Source: Pontibacter lucknowensis
GTDB lineage: Bacteria > Bacteroidota > Bacteroidia > Cytophagales > Hymenobacteraceae
Direction: 5' to 3'
Length of the DNA: 64,000 bases
NCBI RefSeq assembly: GCF_900156415.1
Contig: NZ_FTNM01000001.1
Location: forward strand, 620,001-684,000
Each line of letters opens with the position of its first letter. Positions within the stretch are counted from its first letter, which is position 1. Positions 34,401 through 44,254 of this stretch are shown in pieces. The notes under the pieces were generated by a model that saw only the letters and a program-made list of their open reading frames with translations, searched no databases and was not told the DNA's origin. The position numbers and the translations under genes were made by a program.

Positions 34401-34632
34401 CCAAGTAGGAAACTATCAGGGTAGCATCGTCTCCGCTCACGTTCACGGTGAAGTCACCTTCAACTCCTGTGTACGTTCCTACGGTAGTACCTTTCACTGC
34501 CACACCTACACCTGGTAGTGGTTGTCCTGTCCCAGCATCGGTTACCCGACCTGAGATGGTTCGGCTTTGCGCCCACGCCTGGCTCACCAGGGCGAACAAC
34601 ATCACCAAGCCCATAAATAGAACTTTTCTCAT
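31489..34632 (-). CDS. SusC/RagA-family TonB-linked transporter (pair 1)
   Basis: 1047 residues. Signal peptide ([14 protein letters not shown]), CarboxypepD-like domain (22-95, [20 protein letters not shown]), plug (about 110-240, [64 protein letters not shown] in pieces), then a 22-strand barrel ending VSVGVRATL. It forms the outer-membrane channel with its SusD partner. The substrate is unknown; see the SusD entry. It contains only two AGGTATA motifs in 3.1 kb. Confidence 0.95.
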   Translation of the reverse strand: [1047 protein letters not shown]

Positions 34633-35155
34633 AAAGTAAGATTAGGTAAATTGGTAAAATTGTGTTTGATTAAATACCTAAAGTTACAACATCAAACAGT
34701 TAATGTAAACTGACATCCAAAAAAACATGCCTCTATCTACATCAAACAACTTTTTTACCAGATTAACTCATCCACAAATAATGTAATCACCTAATATTAA
34801 ATAATATATAGAAACCCTATACACGTATTGTTTAAATATAAATTTTCTAACTCAAATTCACCTTTTTACATTTAAGCAAGAACTACCTGCACTTTTACCT
34901 TCACCTTTAAATTGAAAAAACGGCCGAAAACCTATTGTATACCTACAATTAGCCCAAAAGTCAATTGGATATTTCTTACCTCCGCAATTCTTTACTGCCT
35001 GTTTGGGATGCCTGCAGCATAGGAAATAGTTATGGAAACCGGCTATTTTTCCCTCTAACCTGACACACTTACACTACTTGATTTGCTTACTACAAGTATA
35101 AAGCCCGTGCAAAATCACATTAGTTACGCAGTTAGAAAAGCAGACCAGATGCCAT
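34633..35155 (-). other. AT-rich leader region of SusC pair 1
   Basis: About 520 bases, mostly AT-rich near the susC start, without a credible ORF. A small hairpin ATTGT...ACAAT lies at 34932-34947, with TATACCT in its loop. It probably holds the susC promoter, but I found no clean TAnnTTTG match. Confidence 0.4.
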
Positions 35156-35192
35156 AAAAAAAGCGTGAAGCACTTTCGCACTTCACGCTTTT
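35156..35192 (-). terminator. intrinsic terminator of the S9 peptidase gene
   Basis: Minus strand: AAAAGCGTGAAG, an 8-base loop, then CTTCACGCTTTTTTT. It lies 20 bases after the stop. Confidence 0.88.
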
Positions 35193-35212
35193 AATTAGCT
35201 GAAACAATCTCT

Positions 35213-37615
35213 TTACTTCTTCAGATTCTCCTCGAAGAGCTTGTAGATACGCTTGTATTCGTCGGTCCAGCTGGCTGGCTCCGTAAAGCCGTGGTCCTCT
35301 ACCGGGTATACAGCCAGTTCCCAATTGTCTTTGCCTAGCTCGATCAGACGCTGCGTCAGGCGTACCACATCCTGGAAGTGCACGTTCGTATCCACCATAC
35401 CGTGGCAGATCAGGAGCGCTCCTTTTAACCCTTCCGCGTAGTAGATCGGCGAGCTCTTGGCATAAGCCAGGCTATCGAGCTGCGGTACGTTCAGGATGTT
35501 GGAGGTATAGCCATGGTTGTAGTGAGCCCAGTCTGTAACTGATCGCAGCGCTGCACCAGCTGCAAACACATCCGGCTCCGTAAACATAGCCATCAATGTG
35601 ATAAAGCCTCCGTAGGAACCACCGTAAATGCCGATACGCTTCGGATCCACGTTATACTTGTCCACTAGCAGCTTGGCACCATCTACATGGTCGCTCAAAT
35701 CTTTGCCACCCATAAACTGATAGATGCCGGTGCGTACGTCGCGGCCGTAGCCGGCGCTGCCGCGGTAATCGATATCCAGTACGGTATAGCCATTGTCGGC
35801 CAGGAAGTTATGGAACATGTACTCTCTAAAGTAAGAGCTCCACCACTTGTGGGCATTCTGCAGGTAGCCGGCACCGTGTACAAAGATCACAGCAGGTCCA
35901 TTGGCTACCGCCTTCTCCGGACGATACAGTCGGGCATACACGTCTTCTCCATCGCTTGCTTTGAAGCTGATCACCTCCGGCTCGCGCCAGTTGTAGGCTT
36001 TGAACTCCTCGGTGAGCGAAGATGTCACCTGGCGCGGCTTAGCTCCTTTTTTGTTGTCCTGTACATACAGCTCCCATGGCTTGTTGCTGTAAGAGTAGCG
36101 TATGGCCATTGTCTTCTCGTCTGGTGACAGGGTTACTTCATGTGCACCTGTTCCAGAAGTCAGCTGGGTCATCTCTCCGCCATTGAGCGGCATCTTATAG
36201 AAATGCTTCTCGCCTGGGTGTGCCTTATTCGCTGTGAAATACCAGCTCTTTTTGTCTTTGGAGATCTGAGGACCGGAAACCTCAAACTTACCACTTGTAA
36301 GGGCTTTCTTGCTGCCATTGTTCAGGTTTACAGTGTACAGGTGTGAGTAACCGCTTTCTTCTGACTGGAACCATACTTGCTCATTGTCTGGCATGAAACC
36401 GATATCGCCGGTGCCATAGCCTATACCTGGGCCACTGATCCACGCTTCGTCTCGCTGGCGGTCTAGAGTGCTCAGTTTGCCCGTGGCAGGGTCTACTTTC
36501 AGAATCCAACGGTCTTTGTTATCGGCTGCGCGGGCTACCATGACGGCGTGCTTGCCATTGTCTGACCAGATTGGTCCGAACATGGTCACGGCTCGTGCTT
36601 CTGGTTTAGCGGCTTTAGTAGCAGGTTCTTTCGCTGCGCTCGCCTTTGTATCACGATCTTTAATGTAAGCTGGCTGGTCGTTTATACCTTCAATGCCACC
36701 TACCTGCAGCGCATAAGTAGTGTCACGGCTGATGTCGTACACAAATGACTCATAGGTTGCCTGCGCATCTCCTACTTTTGTGCGTGTGTTGATATCCTCG
36801 GTATACCCTGATGAAGTGACAAAGTCTGGTACAATGGCGACCTTGGCATTTTTAGGTCTTGTAGCCATGCGGTAGCTGATGTAGCGCTCGTCCGGGCTCA
36901 GCACGATGTTGTCAACCGATTTATCACCGATGTAAATTTCCTTCGGACGGGCCGGACTGTCAGCTTTCTGCTGCTTTTTGGCTGCCTCCTTATCCGCTTC
37001 ACGCTCACGTACGATCTGCAGTAAAGCCAGCTGCTGCTCTTTCAGCCACTCACGCTGCGGGTTCTTGCCCTCCTCTCCTGGTTTGTTACCTTTTTTGAAG
37101 TCGGTCAGCTGCGCCAGCTGGCCATTGGCAATCGTCCATAGGTATAGATTGCCGTCTTTCACAAAGGCTACCTTTTTCTCGTCGTGGCTAAACGATGGGC
37201 TATTCTCACGCTCTACCGTATTGGTGATCTGCTGCGTTTTACCGCTCTTGATATCGAGCAAGTAGATGTCACCGTTTTTCTCGTATACCTTCTGCGTTTT
37301 GGCTCTGTTATAGCGTGCATTCCAGGTCCCTGGCAGGGCACGACGCTCCTGCGGGCTCACCTTCTGCAGGTTGCCACCGTTTGCCGACACACTGTAAAGC
37401 GAATCTCTTCGATTGGCATCAGGGTTCCAGCTGAAGTAGATCTTCTTGCCGTCCTCTGACCAGAACACATTGCTGGGCGAGGTGCCGATCCAGGTCGGAT
37501 CACGCATGATCTTCTCCACACTCAGCTTACTGCTGTTTTCCTGCGCCTGTACAGCGGCTCCGCCAGCCAGTACGAACCAGGACATCAGGAGGAGGGCTTT
37601 CTTCTTAAGAAGCAT
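35213..37615 (-). CDS. exported S9 family prolyl-oligopeptidase-type peptidase
   Basis: 800 residues. Signal peptide (LLLMSWFVLAGGAAVQAQ), a propeller of WD/PD40-like blades (about 35-540), then an alpha/beta-hydrolase domain. Catalytic residues are Ser 667 (GIYGGSYGGF), Asp 742 (HGMVDTNVH) and His 775 (VEDHGF). It resembles dipeptidyl-peptidase IV / acylaminoacyl peptidases. It cleaves short peptides in the periplasm, where they would arrive through SusCD channels. It is 106 bases after the amidase gene, same strand. Confidence 0.95.
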   Translation of the reverse strand: MLLKKKALLLMSWFVLAGGAAVQAQENSSKLSVEKIMRDPTWIGTSPSNVFWSEDGKKIYFSWNPDANRRDSLYSVSANGGNLQKVSPQERRALPGTWNARYNRAKTQKVYEKNGDIYLLDIKSGKTQQITNTVERENSPSFSHDEKKVAFVKDGNLYLWTIANGQLAQLTDFKKGNKPGEEGKNPQREWLKEQQLALLQIVREREADKEAAKKQQKADSPARPKEIYIGDKSVDNIVLSPDERYISYRMATRPKNAKVAIVPDFVTSSGYTEDINTRTKVGDAQATYESFVYDISRDTTYALQVGGIEGINDQPAYIKDRDTKASAAKEPATKAAKPEARAVTMFGPIWSDNGKHAVMVARAADNKDRWILKVDPATGKLSTLDRQRDEAWISGPGIGYGTGDIGFMPDNEQVWFQSEESGYSHLYTVNLNNGSKKALTSGKFEVSGPQISKDKKSWYFTANKAHPGEKHFYKMPLNGGEMTQLTSGTGAHEVTLSPDEKTMAIRYSYSNKPWELYVQDNKKGAKPRQVTSSLTEEFKAYNWREPEVISFKASDGEDVYARLYRPEKAVANGPAVIFVHGAGYLQNAHKWWSSYFREYMFHNFLADNGYTVLDIDYRGSAGYGRDVRTGIYQFMGGKDLSDHVDGAKLLVDKYNVDPKRIGIYGGSYGGFITLMAMFTEPDVFAAGAALRSVTDWAHYNHGYTSNILNVPQLDSLAYAKSSPIYYAEGLKGALLICHGMVDTNVHFQDVVRLTQRLIELGKDNWELAVYPVEDHGFTEPASWTDEYKRIYKLFEENLKK

Positions 37616-37721
37616 AATAGATATTGTGTTTTAGATTAGGTTGTAGTTGAAGATAAAATTAAGCTATAAATCTTAAACATGCCAAACGGGGCATCCTGCT
37701 CTTGCAGACGAGGGATTTGAC

Positions 37722-39392
37722 TTACTTATTGCTGCTAAGCGCCATAGGCGGGCGCTGCTCGTCAAAGTTTGTCAGGTCCTGGTATAGCTTGGCCAATGCC
37801 AACACCTTAGCCTCGCCGTAGAGCTGCCCCATAAAGGTGATCGTGGTAGGCATACCGTTCTTCTGGAAGCCATTCGGCAGTACAACACACGGATGGCCGC
37901 TCAGGTTTGTCATCACCAGGTTACTGCCCGCATATGATGGGCTTAGGTATACATCTATACCTTTCAGCTTCTCGTGCATCTGCTGTATGATAAGTGAGCG
38001 CACCCGCTGAGCTTGCAAATACTCCACGGCGGTAACAAAGCGTCCAGCCCTGAAAATATTTGGCCAGGCGTTCTTGTGCTGCTGCACCATCATACTGTCA
38101 CGGCCGCTACGGGTTAGTTCGTCGAAAGCGGCTGCCCCTTCCACCGAGATGGTCATAGTCAGATCACGCGCTGGCAGGTTTGGCAGTTCAATCGGCACGA
38201 GCTCTATACCTGCTTTTCGAAGTGCCTCCAGTGTGGTTTTATCATTCTCCTTGAAAGGATAGTCTCGTTCAAAGTCTTTTTGCAGATATCCTACCCGCAG
38301 CTTTCGCACATCAATGTTCTTATTGTAGTTAAAAGGAGCATTCACGATGGTCAGGTCCTTTCCGTCTGGGCCGTGAATGGCATTGAACACGATGGCGCAG
38401 TCTTCGGCGGAGCGGGCGATTGGCCCGATCTTATCCATTGACCAGCTCAGCGCCATGGCACCATGTCGGCTCACACGGCCAAAGGTAGGGCGCAGTCCTG
38501 TGGTACCGCAGGCAGTGGAAGGTGACACGATGGAGCCAAGGGTCTCGGTTCCGATTGCAAAAGGCAGTAAACCCGCAGCTACTGCTGCAGCTGATCCGGC
38601 TGAGGAGCCGCTTGAACCTTTATTTAAGTCCCAGGGAGTCCGTGTTTTTCCTCCATACCATACATCACCCATCGCCAGTTCGCCTAATGTCAGTTTGGCT
38701 ACCAGCACAGCACCAGACTGCTCCAGTCTCTGTACCACGGTAGCATCCAGGTCAAGTTGCTGGTCTTTGTAAGGAACGGATCCCCATGTGGTCTTATACC
38801 TCTTTGTTGCCAACAGGTCTTTCACACCATAAGGTATACCGTGGAGCATGCCTTTATACTTTCCGGCTTTTATCTCCTGGTCTGCACGCCTGGCCTGCTC
38901 CAGTGCCAGCTCCTCTGTCAGGCTGGTCACACATTGCAAGGTAGGCCCATGCTGCTTCAACCGATCCAGAAAGAATTTGGTAAGTTCCTCTGAGCTGATC
39001 TGCTTTGTGCGTACTAATTCTGCCAGCTGTGGGACCGAATAAAAAGCAAGCTCCTCTCTGTTGGCTGGCAGCTTTATGCCTTTCCGCCGCTCTACTTCAA
39101 ACTTCTCACGCTTTTGCTCAAACTCAAACCCCACAGGAATAGGGTTAAACTGTAGGGCCGGCGCTACATCGTTTGACAACGGTTGTTCTCTGATGCGCTG
39201 GTAGCTGCTCCTGAACTCAGCGACGCTTGCTGTAGCGGAATCCAGTTGTGCATCCGTAAACTTCAGTCCAATCATTTGCTGCGCATTCCGAAGCACATCC
39301 ACTGTGATCTTGTCATCAGCCAACTTCGTAATAAAGGCTCCTGAGAGGAAGCATGTCGCCCCTAACAAGGTATAGGTATATGATCTTTTCAT
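37722..39392 (-). CDS. exported amidase-signature (AS) family enzyme
   Basis: 556 residues. An N-terminal hydrophobic segment suggests export. The AS triad is intact: Lys 191 (YGVKDL), cis-Ser in the GSSGSSAGSAAA block (259-270) and nucleophile Ser 288 (TETLGSIVSPS). AS enzymes hydrolyse amide bonds of peptides or small amides. Despite the resemblance to GatA, the signal segment, the extra 110 N-terminal residues and the context argue against a tRNA amidotransferase subunit. It lies between the two SusCD pairs. Confidence 0.92.
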   Translation of the reverse strand: MKRSYTYTLLGATCFLSGAFITKLADDKITVDVLRNAQQMIGLKFTDAQLDSATASVAEFRSSYQRIREQPLSNDVAPALQFNPIPVGFEFEQKREKFEVERRKGIKLPANREELAFYSVPQLAELVRTKQISSEELTKFFLDRLKQHGPTLQCVTSLTEELALEQARRADQEIKAGKYKGMLHGIPYGVKDLLATKRYKTTWGSVPYKDQQLDLDATVVQRLEQSGAVLVAKLTLGELAMGDVWYGGKTRTPWDLNKGSSGSSAGSAAAVAAGLLPFAIGTETLGSIVSPSTACGTTGLRPTFGRVSRHGAMALSWSMDKIGPIARSAEDCAIVFNAIHGPDGKDLTIVNAPFNYNKNIDVRKLRVGYLQKDFERDYPFKENDKTTLEALRKAGIELVPIELPNLPARDLTMTISVEGAAAFDELTRSGRDSMMVQQHKNAWPNIFRAGRFVTAVEYLQAQRVRSLIIQQMHEKLKGIDVYLSPSYAGSNLVMTNLSGHPCVVLPNGFQKNGMPTTITFMGQLYGEAKVLALAKLYQDLTNFDEQRPPMALSSNK

Positions 39393-39473
39393 AAATTCTG
39401 TTTGTGAGTCATTCAGACCTATAAGTTAGCAATTATCATTTATTTATGGTCTCGGTAGTTTGGTAATAGCCAC

Positions 39474-39506
39474 AAAAAAACCGCCCCTCGCAATGCAAGG
39501 GGCGGT
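39474..39506 (-). terminator. intrinsic terminator of SusCD pair 2
   Basis: CCGCCCCT / AGGGGCGG with a 9-base loop; on the minus strand followed by T7. It separates the SusCD pair 2 transcript from the amidase. Confidence 0.88.
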
Positions 39507-39538
39507 CTCTTATTAGATTCTAAGTATTTCAGAATCGA

Positions 39539-41014
39539 TTATGGGTTCTGGTCACCAGCAGAAAGCGCTTTGTTGTTGTTAAGCTCATCCTGAGGTATTC
39601 TATAAAGAATCTGTGGATCCGTGATAGAACGTTCTGTTACAAGGATAAGAGCAGCAACGTGCTCACCGTTTGCAGCGGTACCAGTAATTCTCTTGATTGG
39701 TCTGTTCAGACGCTTCAGATCCAGGATAGAGAAACCTTCACCCCAAAGTTCGATTCTTCTCTGCATTATGATTTCCTCGATCAGATCTGTACCAGAAGTA
39801 GCTGGTGCTGCATACTGAGGGTCTCTTGCTTTTACAAGTGTTTCCAGTACAGCAACGGCTTCACCATCTCTACCAAGTCTGGCAAGTGCCTCAGCTTCGA
39901 TCAGGTACATTTCAGAAGCTCTCATCATTACGTAGTCAGCTGCCCATGAACCAGTAATTGGCAGTTTGAACTTCAGAGAAGCGTAGTTGTGGTAAGTACC
40001 TTTGTTGTCGGCAGTAGGAGCCTGAACAATTTCCTTACGAACGTCTGTAGCAGACATCTTCTCGTACAACTCTCTTGTGATCAGCTTCGTGCTACCCAGG
40101 CCAGCATAACCAGCTGCTGTGTTAGACATGTGAGAGAAGAAAGAAGCGTAGATCGTAGACTGGTCGTTAGGAATCTGAAGACCCCACATCCACTCAGAGT
40201 TAGCAGCACCGAAACCTGCTTTGTAAGTAGCTGCGTTCATCAGCGTATAACCCTGACGCGCTTCGTTAGCTTTTGTAGCAGCTCTTTCCCAGTTTTCCAT
40301 CTGCAGCGCTACACGAGCCTGAAGACCTTTAACTGTCTTTTGGTTGATGTGCGAAACGTGATCTTTCGTTTGGCCTGCCAGCAATGCTTCAGCAGCATCA
40401 AGGTCAGCGATGATCTGGTTGTAAACCTCTTGTACAGTACCACGACCTTTACCTTCAGTAGTTGGCTCCGTGTACAAAGGCACACCTGGCGCATTTTCAT
40501 GGCCTTTATAAGTATGCTGGAACAGGTTAATCAGGTAGAAGTAAGAGTGGGCTCTCAGGAACAGAGCATTACCCTTGATGTAGTCCTTACGGGCCTGCGT
40601 ACCAGCGGCGCCATCAACATTTTGGATAAGCAGGTTCGCATTGTTGATGGTTCTGTAATAGCTTCTCCAGCTACCGCCAGAACGAGATATGTTCGTAGCA
40701 GTTCCGTAAGCCGAGTGGTTGTAATCACTTACATACCAACCGTATCCACGAACAGGTGTAATCACGTCATTACCCATCATGTCCATGGATAAGTCAGTAG
40801 ATTTAGGCCCGAACAAATCGTGTCTCGAATCCCATGATGTCCACATAGAACGATAGATACCGTTCAATGCTACTGTGGCACCCTCTGTTGTGCCAAATAC
40901 CATTTCATTTGGCACCGCAGATGCTGGAGTAGTATCCAGATACTCCTTCTCGCAGCCCGTCAGCACTAAAACTGCCAGTGCCAGCGGAGCTAGTTTTTTA
41001 ACTATATTTTTCAT
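39539..41014 (-). CDS. SusD/RagB-family surface lipoprotein (pair 2)
   Basis: 491 residues. The lipobox VLVLTGC (Cys 21) is followed by CEKEYLDTTPASAVPNE, then the SusD core (LFLRAHSYFYLINLFQ, MYLIEAEALARLG, GEGFSILDLKRLNRP). It is the lid of the second importer, 17 bases after its susC. It is clearly related in layout to pair 1 but diverged. It contains no AGGTATA motif. Confidence 0.94.
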   Translation of the reverse strand: MKNIVKKLAPLALAVLVLTGCEKEYLDTTPASAVPNEMVFGTTEGATVALNGIYRSMWTSWDSRHDLFGPKSTDLSMDMMGNDVITPVRGYGWYVSDYNHSAYGTATNISRSGGSWRSYYRTINNANLLIQNVDGAAGTQARKDYIKGNALFLRAHSYFYLINLFQHTYKGHENAPGVPLYTEPTTEGKGRGTVQEVYNQIIADLDAAEALLAGQTKDHVSHINQKTVKGLQARVALQMENWERAATKANEARQGYTLMNAATYKAGFGAANSEWMWGLQIPNDQSTIYASFFSHMSNTAAGYAGLGSTKLITRELYEKMSATDVRKEIVQAPTADNKGTYHNYASLKFKLPITGSWAADYVMMRASEMYLIEAEALARLGRDGEAVAVLETLVKARDPQYAAPATSGTDLIEEIIMQRRIELWGEGFSILDLKRLNRPIKRITGTAANGEHVAALILVTERSITDPQILYRIPQDELNNNKALSAGDQNP

Positions 41015-41031
41015 ACTGATAATATTCCTAA

Positions 41032-44000
41032 TTAAAAGTTAGCGTTTAGACCAAGCGTGAAAGTACGCATCACTGGGTAAGTGAAGTCTGATGTACCAGT
41101 GAAGCTACGCTGTGGGTCCATACCTTCGTTCTTCGTGAAGATCTTGGCATTGTCAACAGACACGAATGCACGCATATTGTTTACACCTACTCTTGAAGTC
41201 AACGTGTTTGGCAGTGTATAGCCCAAGTTGATGTTCTTGATGTTCAGGTAAGACGCATCGAACAACCATCTTGTAGAAGCACCATCCTGTGTAGCAAGAC
41301 CTTGCTGCAGTCTAGGTACGTCTGTCTGTGTGTTCTCTGGAGTCCAACGGTTCAACATGTCTTTGCTGAAGTGTGTACCATAAGTACCTCTGTGCATCAA
41401 GCTACCATAGTTGCTGTCATAGAACTTACCACCTACCTGGAATGTCATCAATACCGCGAGGTCAAAGCCTTTATAGCGGAATGAGTTAGAGAAACCGCCG
41501 ATCAGGTCAGGGATAGCTGTACCATGGTAAGCATAAGTGGCGTTATTGATAGCGTTTGTCACTGTATCCTGGCCGATGATCTGGTAAGCTGCGTTGTCTG
41601 GCTTATACATTGTATGGTCAGTGCGGTACAGGGCATCACCATTGTTAGGGTCTACACCGTAGTACTCACGCAGCCAGAAAGCATATCTATCTTTACCTTC
41701 TGCCATTCTCTTAGTGCCATCTATTTGTGGATCACCATTTGGCATCTCCGTAATCTTGTTCTTATAGCTGGTCAGGTTCAGGTCTACTCTCCAGTCGAAG
41801 TCGCCAGTAGAAATAGCGTTGTAACCCAATTGCAATTCCCAACCGTTGTTAGACATCGTACCGATGTTTTCCCACTTGCTCAGACCACCTGTTGAATAAG
41901 GAAGTGGAACCGCGAACAATAGGTTGCTAGAGATACGCTGGAAATATTCCACTGTACCTTCTAATTTGTTGAACAATCTGAAGTCAGCACCAATGTTGAA
42001 GTTTGCATTAGACTCCCATACCAGTTCTGGGGCAGGAAGAGCAGTAACGATAGCACCAGGAGAGTTTACGTTGTTCCAACCCAGTGTGTAAAGACCTTGC
42101 CATCTGTAGTAGTCTGCGTCATCAGAGCCTGTATTCTCGTTACCCTGCTCACCATAGCTACCTCTCAGCTTCAACTCGTCAATCCACTCAGCAGAAAGGA
42201 AGTCTTCTTCTGAAATTCTCCAGCCGGCACCGATAGAGTAGAAGTTACCCCAACGTGAGTCTTTGTGGAAGCGTGAAGTACCGTCTCTTCTGAAGCTGGC
42301 AGAAGCCATGTATTTATCAGAAAGGCTATAGTTCAATTGAGAGAAGTATGATTCGATCTTGTGATCAGCAAAAGTGGAAGAACCACCAGTGATGGTAGCA
42401 GCACCAGCAAGTTCAGCTGAGCCAGGGAAGGCAAAACCAGTTCTGGTTGCAGTTACGTTTCTGGTTTCGAAATCGTAGTTTTCGTGACCAGCCAAAGCAC
42501 GCAGGCTATGGTTACCGAACTGCTTGTTCCACGTCAATACCTGGTTGAAAGTATAAGAAGTAGTTCTTCTGTCAGCCTTAGTAGAGCGACCAGCTACGTT
42601 TTGCGCATCACCGAACTGTGAGTTCTGGTAGCCTGTGCTGAAACCGTTGTAGTAGTTACCACCGAAAGTAGTTTTGAAAGTGAAGTCTTCCAGGAATTTC
42701 ACTTCAGCAAAAGTATTAACAGTTGCTTCGCTTCTTCTCATGGAGTTTTCGTCAAGGGCCAGTGTACCAAGCAGGTTAGAGTTTGGCGCATAAGGTCTGG
42801 CACCCATCTGGTCAGCGTTACCCCAGTCAAGTCTATTACCACCTGTTACAGGGTCAGTTACGAAGTTACCTTCGCCATCACGCTGCCAGATTGGATAGAT
42901 AGGACCCATGTAACGAGTGTAGTAGAATGGGTTAGATGTAGCAGTACCAGTTGAGAAGTTACCCTGGTTTTCAGACATGTTACCAGCGATGTTGATACCA
43001 GACTTCAACCAGTTAGTTACTTGCGTATTGATGCTGGCACGAGCATTCACACGGTCATAGTTAGAGAATTTAGCAACACCTTCTTCTTTAACATAACCAA
43101 CAGAAAGGTAGTAATCGCTCTTCTCAGCACCACCAGACACGTTCATGTTCACGTCAGTACGGTTAGACTGCTGGAACAATTCATCAGCCCATGAGTCGCT
43201 GTAAAGCAGACGAGCATTTGGATTCAGACGGCCAGTAGCTGGGTCGATCACCTGGTTGCCAGGCACGTTGAATGGGTTGTAAACAAGACCGTTACCACCT
43301 GCAATGTTGTCAGAAGCAAACTTGTTAGCAGCTGTAAGATCTTGGCCAGGCTTTGGTGCTCCACCAAGGTTTGCGTTACGCATAGCCTCCCACATCAATT
43401 CATAGTACTCCTGCTCGTTTACACGCTCGTACTCTTTGATAGCACGGTCAGAAATACCTCTTCTCAGGTTAACAGCAATGCTAGGCTTGCCAGTCTTACC
43501 TCTTTTAGTAGTGATCATGATCACACCGTTGGCAGCACGTGCACCGTAAAGGGCCGCAGCAGCAGCATCTTTCAATACTGTTACAGACGCGATGTCGTCA
43601 GTTGAAATAGACTGAAGCGTACCGTCGAAAGGAACACCGTCTACTACATAAAGTGGCTCGTTGCTAGAGTTAACAGAACCAATACCACGGATACGCACAG
43701 ATGCGTTAGAACCAGGAGCACCACCACCGTTGGTAGTCTGGATACCTGGTACAAGGCCTTCAAGCACACGTGTAACAGATGTTACCTGCTGTCTCTCGAT
43801 CGCTCTTGTCGTGATAGTTGACTCAGCACCAGTAAAGGCTGTTTTCGCAACAGTACCATAAGGCACCTGGATCACAACCTCTGACAGCTGCTGGCTGTCG
43901 ATGTCCAATGATACATTAATAGAAGTATTTGCGCCAATCGCCACCTCTTTTGCCACGTATCCAATGTAACGGAACACCAGAGTGTTCGCATTATCTGGCA

Positions 44001-44193
44001 CGTTTACGCTGAATGAACCGTCTGCATTAGTTGCTGTACCAGTAGTGGTACCCTTCACAACTACAGACACCCCAGGAAGAGGTGCTCCGTCCCCTGCCCC
44101 TGTAACTTTACCTGTTATTGTCCGACTTTGTGCCGCTACTTGGCCCAAAAGCGCAAACAAGAACAAGAAGTTAAGTAGTAATACTTTCTTCAT
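41032..44193 (-). CDS. SusC/RagA-family TonB-linked transporter (pair 2)
   Basis: 1053 residues. Signal peptide ([17 protein letters not shown]), CarboxypepD-like domain (22-95), plug ([43 protein letters not shown] in pieces), barrel ending LGLNANF. It pairs with the SusD at 39539. The base composition differs from neighbours: it uses A/T-rich synonyms (GTTACC, GAAGTA, TCAGAA) consistently and lacks the AGGTATA motif throughout, as expected of a highly expressed gene or one of different history. Confidence 0.95.
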   Translation of the reverse strand: [1053 protein letters not shown]

Positions 44194-44254
44194 AAACTAC
44201 ACTTGTTTTGTTAGGTTGTTGAAAATAGATTAGATAATAGAATAGTTTTATCTC

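Noticed and set aside
37722..39392. GatA subunit of tRNA amidotransferase
   Set aside because: An N-terminal export segment, about 110 extra residues and the SusCD/peptidase context fit an exported amidase.
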